Positions 14,101 through 26,100 of a stretch of DNA of 64,000 nucleotides are shown piece by piece. Numbering within the stretch: the stretch's first letter is position 1; each line of letters opens with the position of its first letter. The stretch is from contig OX031071.1 in assembly GCA_943736015.1 (NCBI GenBank), forward strand, positions 188,501 through 252,500, given 5' to 3'. Both the position numbers and the translations under genes were made by a program. The DNA comes from Tridacna crocea (Eukaryota; Mollusca; Bivalvia; Cardiida; Cardiidae). The notes beneath the pieces were generated by a model. The model was not told the DNA's origin, did not search any database, and worked only from the letters and a program-made list of their open reading frames with translations.

Positions 14101-17100
14101 TCCTGGGAAGGATAGAAAACACTGTGGGAAAAGGAGAAAATGCTGGTTACCAGCATTTTCTCCTTTTCCTACAGTGTTTTCAAAAGGCTTCTTTCTCAGA
14201 GGTGTCAAAAGTAGGGATTGTGTGGTAATGATTTAATGTTAGACTCTTCCAAACTGACTGAGTTTGCAGAGAACAATTCTAAATTTGATGAATATGGTAG
14301 AAAGTTCTCTTATAGGTTAGAAAACACTGTGGAAGAAGGAGAAAGTGATTGTTACGAGCAATTTCTCCTTTTCCCTCAGTGTTTTCAAAGACTTGTTCTG
14401 CAGACATGTAAAAACCAGGGAAAGGGTTAAATCATTACCACACAATCCCTACTTTTGATGCCCCTGAGAAAGAAGCCTTTTGAAAACACTGTAGGAAAAG
14501 GAGAAAATGCAGGTAACCAGCATTTTCTCCTTTTCCCACAGTTTTCTACCCTTCCCAGAACAAATTTTTATTTTTCAGTCACCTTTCTTTCGTTGTCTGC
14601 AAATGCTTTCAATTTGAACCAGTCTAAAATTTTGTCATGTAGTAAAAAGTTAATTGATAGCATTCAGTACTTGAGAACATGGGTCGTGGGTTCAATCCCT
14701 GGCTCGGCCAATTTCTTGCCAAGGATTGATGATAGTCATTGCTACAGGATTCATTCCTCTCTCACAGCTGATCGTTGTCTCGAAGATGGTCATGTAGGAA
14801 AGCAGCCAGAAAACTGTGAGGAGCATTAGTAAAAGAGACCCTAGGAAAGCCTGGTGGGAGTGACATACTGAAATAATGTTGAAAATGATGTTAACCACAC
14901 AATCAATCATTTAAACCTTTACCAGCTGACGTCTCAGACTAATCCAAGTTGAAAGCATTGCAGATCTTTAACAAAATAATGTACTGTACGTTAAATGATA
15001 ATTTCATTCTTTGACTGGATAGGAAACAATTGTGGAAAATGGAGAAAATGCTTGTCACCAGTAGTTTCACCTTTTCTCGTAACGATATCAGAGGAGACTA
15101 AGACTGTGGGACTTGAGAATGGTTGCTGCATACGGGCCCTGTTGTTATATATTTTCCAGAAAGCACATTTAGCTTTGATAGATGCTCTGATGCAAGCATT
15201 CTCCTGTGAGATAGTGACTATCGAGCGTGTCACGCAGTGTGTGCGAAGATTTGCCTCATTTAACGCCTCCAGCGAGTTGCCGTCAAATACAGAAGATGCC
15301 ATTGTGTTCTGGATCAACAAAGTGTGTGTAACAGTGCAGAAGCAGTTAGAGAAAGCTAAAGATACGGTCATCGAGGGTGGCGAAACTAGTCAAAAGGTAT
15401 TGTGCCGTTTTTACGTATCATCAGTATCCAAGCATTATAACTGGTTATATCAAAGGGATGTGCCCAGTTTAGTTAATCTTTGTGTCCAACAGTCAAAGCA
15501 GAGGTCCGAATAAGAGAAATATTTTTTAAGTTTAATTCTTTGCCACACAATCCTTACATTTGACGACCCTGAGAAAGAAGCCTTTTGAAAACATTGTGGG
15601 AAAAGGAGAAAATGCTGGTTGCCAGCATTTTCTCCTTTTCCCACAATGTTTTCTACCCTGCTGGAAACAAGTTTCACTTTCTGAGTTTCTTTTATTTTGT
15701 CATCTGCAAGTGCTTTCAATTTGGACTAAAATTTTGTTGTTTGGTAAAGAGTTAATTTGATAAAAGTATCAACCCAGGTCAGCCTTGGCAGTCCCCTCAG
15801 GCTAACCTTGGCGGATACTTTATACTATTGGTTAATTTTCTATATGTCAGAGTAACAGTCTACCTCATGATTATATTGTTTGTTTAAACATGTGGCTCTG
15901 ATGGATCCATAATTATGCAATGTCTCAGGCTGGTAAATGTAATGGAAATTCATTAAATCCCCTTTCTATAGAGCATGGGTCATGTTTAAACTTTAATTTC
16001 AGGTACGGATTGTCAGCAGTAAAACACCGAGGGAATCTATATCGGTACCGATCATGGAAAGTTTGCTTACAGATATGGGAGATGGGTGTTCTCTAGCCTC
16101 GCTTATCAGCTTTTACTGTCCACAGATACTGAAACTGGAAGGTATTTTTGATTTTATGCTTAGGCTGCAAAGCACAACTCGCTGACCTTTTGCAGACAGT
16201 GTAGATCAAGATCAGACTGCACAGAATGTGCAGGCTGATCTTGGATCTACAATTTCTGATGAAGAGATATTTTTCGAAAAAAAAAAAAGCATTATTCAGT
16301 TTTATGCTATCAGTTTGAAATTTGCCGACCTTTTGTGAACAGTGTAGATCAAGATCAGACTGCACAAAAATGTGCAGTCTGATCTTTGATGTATTTGCCA
16401 TCTTTTTAAATGTTTCATTTGATCTATTTGGCAGAAGAAGGGTTAACTCTTAACTCATTACCAAACGATGAAATTTTAGGTTTGTCCAAATTGAAAGCAT
16501 TTGCAGACGACAAAATAAAAGTGACTGAAAATTTGAAATTTGTTTTGGGAAGAGTAGAAAACATTGTGGGAAAAGGAGAAAATGCTAGTTACCAGCATTT
16601 TCTCCTTTTCCCACAATGTTTTCTGCAGGCTTCTTTCTCAGGGGCATCAAAAGTAGGGATTGTGTGGTAATGGGTTAAAGTGCATAAAAACTTTTAACCA
16701 CATTCAGCCTGTGCTGGGCAGGCTGATATAGTTCGACACTTTTTCACAATTACATTAAGCCCCCTTTTCATAGAGCTTGGCTCACCTATACTTTGAGATA
16801 TAAATGTGTAGAAAATGTAAACACTTGAAATAAGGAGAGATATTATCAAACACTAAGTACAAAAAAGTTTTCTTTTTTCCAGATGTTTGTTTAAAGTCCA
16901 ATGTAGGAATTGCTGACTCCCTGTACAATCTTCGCTTAATCAAGACATTCTGTGATCGCCACTTGCCGTTTAAAACATGCCATTTTAGTTTTGAGGATCT
17001 GTTATATACGCACCAGACAGTTCGACCTAATTTAGTTATGATGATATCGGAAATGTTTTATTGGTTCGAAGTTAAGCCACTGTCGATTTTGACGGGTGCT

Positions 17101-20100
17101 GGAATTTCTCATAAAGATGGAATAGATGGACAAGGTTTGTATATAACTTCAAATTAAGTCTCTTTTACCAGTACTCTGTGCAATGCTTTCCAAGCCACAG
17201 GCTGCTTTCCCTCATAACCATGATCGAGACTATGGTCAGCCCTGGAACACAAATGATTATTGTCGATCCTCGGAAAGAAATTTGCCACAGCTGGCTTTTT
17301 TTATGTCTCATTTTTGATGCATGTCAGAAAGCCCACCCAGGTAGCTCAGTTGTTAGTGAATGGAACTTGTGACCTTGTGCTTGTGGCTTCAGTACCTGGA
17401 TAAGGCAAACTTTCTGTCTGGCAATTTTTTTTTTTTTCTCACCTCTGATGCATGTAGGAAAAGGAATGAGGAAGAAAGTTGTGTCAGTACTGGTGTGAGA
17501 AAGCCAGGAAACACATACATAGGTTCACTGACAACTGTGATTTGACCTTGGCTGTTGAAATGGTACTTAACTCAAATAGATACAAAGAAGTCTTACTGAG
17601 GGTAGACCTTGTACCTTCACAGGCCATGCATGTCCCTAATTTAGGTGACGAAAATGCTTATACAAAAAGTAGACTCCAAACTATGAAAGGCCCCACCATG
17701 ACCTCATAAGTTACATCACCAGAAAGATTTTTAACCTTATGAGTGCTATGTCTGACAGGCTACCCTCTTGCAGACAGTGAAGATCAAGATCAGACTACGT
17801 AGAATGTGCAGTCTGATCTTGGATCTACGCTGTTCTATACAGCTAGCTTTCTCTGACAAGCAAACCGTTTAAATGGAAAATTATTGGGGCTCACCATTTA
17901 CTGGAAATCTTATGTTTAACTCTTTACCAAACCACAAAATTTTAGACTGGTCCAAATTCAAAGTATTTGCAGACAATATAATAAATGAGACTGAAAATTT
18001 GAAATTTGGTTTGGAAAGGGTAGAAAACATGGTGGCATTTTCTCCTTTTCCCAGAATGTTTTCAAAAGGCTTCTATTTCAGGGTCATTAAAAGTTAAGAT
18101 TTTGTTGTAAAGAGTTGATTACTACTTTAGCAGCTCAAGGTTTAAATCTTTATGTTTTGTTTAACAGGAGATAGACCTCACACTGCAGGTAGACTACAGA
18201 GTGTATCCAAGGTGCCAGATGTACCTATCAGTCAGGTGACCAAACAGAGCTTTCAACGGACGAAAGCGGACTCAGAGTTACGATCAAGTAGTACGCCAGA
18301 TATTCACAAACTAAGCCCATCTGCTCCACTTCCTCACAGAATGCCATTGTTACATAGGAGACACCAGCAGGGTCAAGGTCATTTTGATCAAAATAATATA
18401 GGTGTGCAGTTTTAAAATACGAGTCACGATATAACAAAAGGGTGTTTACAGCGTCTCTGTGATCAATGGTACCACGCAAACCTTCACTTACGTATGCTTC
18501 CATAATAGCTGAGACCTGGGTCTGTATTCACCAACCATTCTTAAGAACGCTCTTGGTCTCATTCTTCAAGATTTCCTGACTGTGAAAGTAACAGAACTTC
18601 TGATTGGCTAAACCAATCAAAACTTCTGTTACTTTCACATTGACAAAATTCTGAAGAATAAGACTAAGAATGTTTTTAGGAATGGTTGATGAATATGGAC
18701 CCAGGCTTATTTTAGAGATAGACTGACTGGTCGTTGGACATTAACCCATTACCCCACAATCCCTACTTTTGACGCCCCTGAGAAAGAAGCCTTTTGAAAA
18801 CACTGTAGGAAAAGGAGAAAATGCTGGTAACCAGCATTTTCTCCTTTTCCCACAGTGTTTTCTACCATTCCCAGAACAAATTTCCATTTTTCAGTTACCC
18901 ATAATTTGAGGTCTGCAAATGCTTTCAATTTGAACCAGTCTTAAATTTTGTCGTGTGGTAGAGTTAAGAAAATTTACCAATAGTGAAAAGCTTAAGCCCA
19001 GGTCTGCCCTTGCAGTCTGCACAGGCTGAACTTTGTCGGTACTTTTTGCAGAGGTATTAAGCCAGGGGACAGCTTATATTTATTTTATATTGATTGAGAA
19101 ACAAGCTGTAACATCTTAAACTAATCCCTGATTCTGCTCCATGGGAACCACACTAGTAATCAGGGCTGAATGTGTGGGTCAATGAACAATGCCAAAGTTG
19201 ACATCGGCTCCCAAGGATCAAACTCAAAACCTTGTGGTTTTAAGACTGACACTGTACCTTACAGCCACAGATACCACACTCAAATATAGGTATCTGACTC
19301 TTCTTCACTCTTTGTTCAAGCCTGATTGGAAGTACTGGGGTTTTGTTCTTCAGAACCCTAGCTTAGTGCTGGTGAACCCTGTATTCAGCAGGCTTTCTAG
19401 TACTTAAGCCCATTACCAGACAATCCCTTTTTTTGTTGACCCTGATAATGAAGCCTTTAAAAAACATTGTGGGAAAAGGAGAAAATGCTGTTAAACAGCA
19501 TTTTCTCCTTTTACCACAATGTTTTCTACTCTTCACAAAACAAATTTCAAATTTTCAATTACTTTTATTTTGTAGTCTGCAAGTGCTTTTGATTTGGACA
19601 AACCTAAGACATTATCAGATTTCAACTGTTTGTTTGACAAAATGGATTAATTGAATATATTATTATGTGATGGCTTGGTTGGTATTGCGCATAAATGCAT
19701 TAACTCTTTACCAAACAACAAAGTTTTGGACTTTCCCAATTTGAAAGCATTTGCAGATGACAAAAATAAATGTGACTCAAAAACTGAAATTTGTCTTTGG
19801 AAGGGTAGAAAACATTGTGGGAAAAGGAGAAAATGCTGGTTACCAGCATTTTCTCCTTTTCCTACAATGTTTTCCAAAGGCTTCTCCCTCAGTTTCATCA
19901 AAAGTCGGGATTGTGTGGTAAAGGCTTAAACCCTGTTTTTCAGAACATGAGTATTTTCTTTGTTAATTTGCAGATCCGCGCCATAGTGTTCAACCAACAA
20001 ACTCTGTATCAGTGCAAGACAGAGGATTTAGAGTCCCGCCTACCCAGTCTACTGTGGCGTGGCCTGAAATCAGGTTTGTCTTTATTTATAAGTTTAACCC

Positions 20101-23100
20101 TTTACTAAATATTCCTTTATTACTGTGGTTTAACTCTTTTGCAAACGACAAAATTGTAGACTGGCCAAAACTGAAAGCATTTGCAAGTGATGAAATAACC
20201 ATGACTGAAAAAATTAAACTTGGTTTGGGAAGGGTAGAAAACAATGTGGGAAAAAGAGAAAATGCTGGTTACCAGCATTTTCTCCTTTTCCCACAATGTT
20301 TTCAAAAGGCATCTTTCTCAGGGTGGTCAAAAGTCGGGATTGTGTGGTAATGGGTCAAAAGATTTTTAATTTTTTGGAAAAGATAAAAAAAAACTGCTGG
20401 TAATCAACAGTAAGTTTTTTACTTCGGAAACTATGTTCAATCTGTACTCTATGTTGTTTTCAACATTATTCCTGTTATTCAACATCAGTTGTCAAATTGG
20501 TTCATGCTTGCAGAGTCCTTTTCCAGCCAGGCATAGACTGGAGACATTGTACCATTACATTACCTTACCCAGAATCAAACAGTTCTTTGTCTTAAGGGTG
20601 CAAGCAAAGAAGGCATTAGAAAGCATTGTGGGAAAGGAGAAAATGCAGGTTACAGACTATAGACCAGTATTTCCTCCTTTTTGTAAAACATAACTAAAAT
20701 TTTAGACTTGTCCAAATTGAAAGCATTCGTAGAGAACAACAATAATAAAGTTGGCTCTAATGGTGAAATATATCCATGATAAGATACAAAACATTGTTGG
20801 AAAAGGAGAAAATGCAAGTTACCAGCATTTTGTCTTTTTTCCCCCACAATGTTTTTTTTTAAAGCCTTCTTGGTTATGGTTGCTAAAAATTAGTATTGTA
20901 TGGTAAAGGGTTAAACCTATATTTTTGTTCACCAGATGTGTCTGGAAGGAGTAGTTTCACTCATTCAGGTAGCTCAGTGGTTAGGTAGCTCGTGACCTTT
21001 AAGAGTTGTTAGTTCGATACCTGGTTGAGGCAAACTTGCTTTGCAGCAATTCTCATCTTTCTGCCCAGTGACTTTTTGCCTCTCACCTCAGATGCACGTA
21101 AGAGAAGTAGTCTGGGGCTCGTATTCACCAACCATTTTTAAAAATGTTCTTCGTCTTATTCTGCAAAAATTTCTAAATTCGTAAGTAACACAATTTCTGA
21201 TTGGCTAAACCATTCAGTTTACTCTAAACCATTCTGTTTAGCCAATCAAAAGTTGTTTTACTTACAAATTTAGAAAATTTTGCAGAATAAGACTAAGAAT
21301 ATTCTTAGGAATGGTTGGTGAATACAGGTACGGGGCTTGGAAAGAAAATCGTGCCAATACTGGAGGGAGAAAATATGCATAGCTGCAGTGACCGCAGTGA
21401 TACAGTCTTAGCTGTTATAAGGGCATTAAACTGGAAATGATCAATTAATCATTTGTTTATGTTTCAGTCAAAACCAAGCCAACGTTCAACAACAACCTCC
21501 AAACTCTGATCGCAGTAACATGAGTGGAAACCTTCTGGCCAATGTAAGCATTGATACGGAAATGAACGCAAGTTTCTCAAGTGGCAGTATAGATCTAGGA
21601 GAGCTTGAACCAACACCGAGAGTCGATACAGAGAGATCGGAGTTTGATCGGGTCCAAAATGATGAGGAGAGCCCACCCAACATGGGCAGACTGCAAAAAC
21701 AGAAAACTCCATTCCCTGGAAAAAATGAATTTTCATTACGAGAAAGCTCAAGTGCGGAAGTAGATTCCTGTAGAACAAATTTGCAAAGTGAAATTATTGA
21801 AAATGAAAGAAGTGATAGTGTGATTCAAAGTGACGCTAATTTTCAAAAAGGAGGTAATCTAGAACCATTGTTACCGGCAAGGTTAAAACCTGCGAAGGAG
21901 AAAGCCAATAATCATTCAAAGGAGGAGGAGCGTGATGAAAAACCAAAGAGGAAAACACCTTCCCCTCCAAAATTAAAATCTAGAACTGAACTAGAAACTG
22001 AAGTAGGAATTGATTCTGATAAGAGTAAGCAAAGTAAGAGTGATTTAGGTTTTGTTGAACCAGTGACTCAGCTTCCTGGGGAGTTATCGACCGAGCAACA
22101 GCAAGAATTAGCTCAGAAAAGGTTTGAAGCATTCTTTATCCGAGGGAGTGTGAATGAGTCCGAGGAGTTGTTGACTCACAGAAGCGACGTAACTGTCGCT
22201 GAAAGTTATGTTGTAGATAAAAGTAAAACTCCTGAGGCTGCAAGAGCAGCTGGTATACCAATTATTGAAGATACTGGTTTATCACCGCGGAGATTGTCTC
22301 GGGAAGGAAGTGTGGCAAGTAGTAAAAGTTCCGGAGATTTTTCTGATCATGAATCTCATAAAATACATATTGATCATAAAACTCGAGAAACTGTGTATGA
22401 CAATAACAATGTGAATAAAGTCAATCTAAACAACTTTCAGAATTTAGCCAATCCTGGTAATTTTATTATGCAAAAGCCAGTTATTGTAGGTCATACCCCT
22501 AAAGCCATTGATAAACAACCAAAAGGTTTGTCCACCAACTTTGCACAGATAAGACAAATGAAACAGCATGGGAACATAGACAATTCTGGTTTTGTTTATA
22601 TGCAACATGGGAAAGAAGTAGAAAATCAGGCCGGATCTTTAAGAGACGCATTTCAGAGAAACAAGGCAGATAAGAAAACTACATTTGCCCCATTACCGAA
22701 TCAAACCACATGGGGTCAAAGTTCAACAGTATCATCAGCCAATCAGGATGAAGCAGATGGGGCAACTGCCAATGGCACTGGAGCTGCAAGCCAGGAGTTG
22801 TTAAAGATAAAAATGAAACTGGAAGAGAAGAGGAAGGCCATTGAACGCAAGAAACATTCACAGGAAATCCAGCAACAGAAGATAAGACAGAGGTTGGGAA
22901 AAGCTGCTTTCCTTCACGTCGTTTCTAAAGCTAAAGATGATGACAGTGTTCCAGCATCCAGCGGTACTGCTGAATCACACACACCTGCTAGAATGACATC
23001 ATCAGACCCAGAAGTTCCAGTTCTTTCACCCAGGAGAGAAGTGGGACAAAGAGCACAAAATTCTGTCCACCAGGACAAAACTATAAACAATAAACCAAGC

Positions 23101-26100
23101 AGACCTTTCAACAGGGATGACATTCAACAAACTATTGAAAATGTTAGAAAGAAATGGTTCAATGATGAAGATCTTGTTGCTCACAAAGTAATGTCTCAAA
23201 GTGACCATGACTCTCCTGATATGTCTAGGTCACAGGGTAGTATCCATAGCGACAGACCATCAACTTTGAACAATCTAGAACAGATTGATGCAAGGCCTGC
23301 CAATGACGAAGTGGGAAGGAGACCCCTTGTGTTTGATCGTAGAAGTACTTCGGTGGAAAGGATCACATCATTGGCTGATCATGGTGATATACAAGCTCAA
23401 ACACGTGTTAGAGAAAGTAGCCCTCATTCTGCTGTACAGTACAGAAGAAGTGCATCTGTAGAAAGACATGATATTCCAAGTCATTCGCCTTTACCCGACA
23501 GAGAGGAGCAACAAAAACAACCGTTGTATGACATAAGAACTGCTCAAATTGAACCAGAAACTGTGAGACCTGAACCAAGTGTGTCACCCAGAGGTCAAGG
23601 TCAAATCTCAACATCACAGAAAAAACCCGAAACCTACGAGGAATACAACAGCTCGTTGGACAAACTGAACCAAAGCCTGAATGATTTGCAAGGGGAGATA
23701 ATGAAACTTTCCTTAAAGCAGAGGAAACCCGAGCATTTGACAAGGTCAAGATCTGGGTCAAGGTCACCTCCACATCACCTCGAGGTTGGTAGTAGTACAC
23801 TGCCCTCAAGGTTGAAGGAAGGTGCATCTGAAAGTGTTGAATCAGCACGATCCAGAAGTGCTCAGCAAACAAATTCCACACACCGTAGTGCTTCAGAACC
23901 ACGACAGATTCCACCGGAAGCTGATGTTGAACCTCCGACTGGCCAGTACCAATCATCCACTCTTCCACGCCAACCAAATATGTTCCATCAGAACCAAGTT
24001 CCCCACCCACAGTACATGGTACAGAACCAGGTACCAGTTGCTGGCCCCACGGGCCCTGTCTATGGAAATCCCAATCAGTTTATACCCATGTCGGGACAAA
24101 CTGGCATTCCTCCGTCTGCTCAACAGTATGGTAGTTATATCATGGGACCAACAGCCCAGCAACCTTTGGCTCCAATACCACAAGCCCAGGTCTCCTCTCC
24201 ATTCCAGCACAGCCCGCCACACATGTACCCTACTGCAGCCACCATGTACCCGGGACAACCTTTCCCCACCCAGCCGATCATGTCGCCCCAAACACAGCCA
24301 TTCCCAGGTATATACCCCTCCCCACCACAAACACAGTTCCACACCCAGATACCAGCACAGCCAGTCGGTACCTACACTACCTCTGTACACAACCACCAGA
24401 TACCTTTCACACCAACCACACAACCGTTTGATCCAACCGGTCAGTATATCTATCAGCAACAACCACAACAACCGCCATTCTCTACATACTCGGAAACACA
24501 AAGTGGTGTTCATAGGACAGAACAAGGACAGTCTATACATACAACTCCAAAAAGAGATGGACAAAGTGACTTTATAGAAAAACCTGTAGAATCTACTCAA
24601 ACACGTGAAATCTCACGGACTGAAAGTAAACCTCATGTGACAAGTGAAATTAATCGTGAGACTATGATAGATAGGTATCAAACAAGTGAAAAAGGCGGGT
24701 TTTTCGTGTCAGTAGATGAGGGATCGCCAAGACGTGTTAAAAATAAACCTCAGCTTACGGACAAAAAACCAAAGTCTGAGATTGTCAAGACCGTGTCTGA
24801 AGATACAAGTCGGTTTGAATCTCCTGCTTTAGCCGATTTTGCACAGAAGGTTGGCGAGCCCCAGAATGTTACCAGACAGGAACCAGTTACTACCGGACAG
24901 GAGCCTCCATCTGAAGACACGGAAGACAAGCACGAAGCTGCTGTTGGTTTTGTGATTGGCCAGGATGAGACAAGTTTAGATGAGGTAGCTATCGTGTTAC
25001 AGTTTGGTTTTGCCAGTATTTAAGTTTAACCTTTTACCACACAATAAATTGTATGAAATAGGCAAATTGAAAGCATTTGCAAATGACAAATTAAAGGTGT
25101 TTCCAGAGACAAAATTTGATCTTGATATGGTAGAAAACATTGTAGGAAAAGGAGGATATGCAGGTTATAAGCATTTTTTCCATTTCTGTTACGGGAGACC
25201 ACTCCTTCCTGCATGGCATATACTCCCGATTTAAATACAATACCTGGCTACTGCGTCAGGGAGATATCTCTTTGGCTCAGTGGTTAGGGTATTGGCTTTG
25301 CGTCCGGGAGTTCGGAGTTCGAATCCCGCTCCGATTCTTATTTCTGCCATGCATTTATTCATTTGTTTCTTTGTTACGGACTTCGTTCGTAAGATGGGGG
25401 CTCGTTCGGGATTGGCCATTGAGCCATTAATTCCATTTGTTGTCCAAAATCGGACTTCCTGCCTAATAAGGCTTTGAGTCATCAATAAATGATGACTTTA
25501 AGAGGGGGTGTGTTACGGGAGACCACTCCTTCCTGCATGGCATATACTCCCGATTTAAATACAATACCTGGCTACTGCGTCAGGGAGATATCTCTTTGGC
25601 TCAGTGGTTAGGGTATTGGCTTTGCGTCCGGGAGTTCGGAGTTCGAATCCCGCTCCGATTCTTATTTCTGCCATGCATTTATTCATTTGTTTCTTTGTTA
25701 CGGACTTCGTTCGTAAGAATTTCTCACACTGTTTTCAAGTGCTTTTTCATCTTTCAGGGTTGTTAAAAGTTGGAAAAGGGTTAACCTTCCTGAAAATGGC
25801 ATTTGAAAAACCAGCATTTTTTCCTTTCCCCACAATGTTTTCTACTCTTTGAAAAACAAATTTCAATTTGTGAGCCACAGGTGATTTGTTGTCTGCAATT
25901 GCTATCAATTTGAGCCAGCAAAAAAAACCTCTTATTAAGCAGACATAGTCACAACACTTGTCTGGAAAATTAAAGAAAAAAAAAAATCTGAAAAAAAATT
26001 AACTGGACATTTTTCATATATTTCTGAAATTTCTAAGAACCTCTGCAAATTCAAACCTGCATTTTAACCCATTACCAAACGACATATCTTAGGCTTGTCC

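Larger units (their letters stand above)
25187..25718 (+). mobile_element. TRIM-like LTR element, 532 bp
   Basis: Two 208-bp LTRs, identical as far as I compared them (25187-25394 and 25511-25718), enclose 116 bp. Immediately after the 5' LTR is tggggctcg-type sequence (25395-25412) matching the retroviral tRNA-Pro primer site at 17 of 18 positions. Immediately before the 3' LTR is a purine tract aagagggggtg. The 5-bp target duplication ATTTC (25182-25186, 25719-25723) is perfect. LTRs start TG but end GA, not CA. No coding capacity. It sits inside an A-type MITE. Confidence 0.85.
25026..25784 (+). mobile_element. A-type MITE interrupted by the TRIM
   Basis: TTAA at both ends; removing the 532-bp TRIM and one ATTTC leaves 222 bp, the normal MITE size. 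Starts 41 bp after the CAMSAP exon 10 donor. Confidence 0.8.

Noticed and set aside
14995..15513. A single 172-codon gene
   Set aside because: Only 15160-15396 is conserved CAMSAP sequence with splice sites; the rest is open intron sequence.
16410..16670. Recurrent peptides such as VENIVGKGENAGYQHFLLFP in many open frames
   Set aside because: They are translations of the palindromic MITE core in several frames; no consistent start, length or codon pattern, so not a protein family.
23408..24600. Open frames of 200-250 codons on both strands across the CAMSAP central exon
   Set aside because: They shadow exon 10; the plus-strand CAMSAP frame has matching domains, splice phases and conserved motifs.
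25260..25340. A possible tRNA gene
   Set aside because: A and B boxes are present but acceptor and T stems do not pair properly, and the sequence is repeated exactly inside an LTR.
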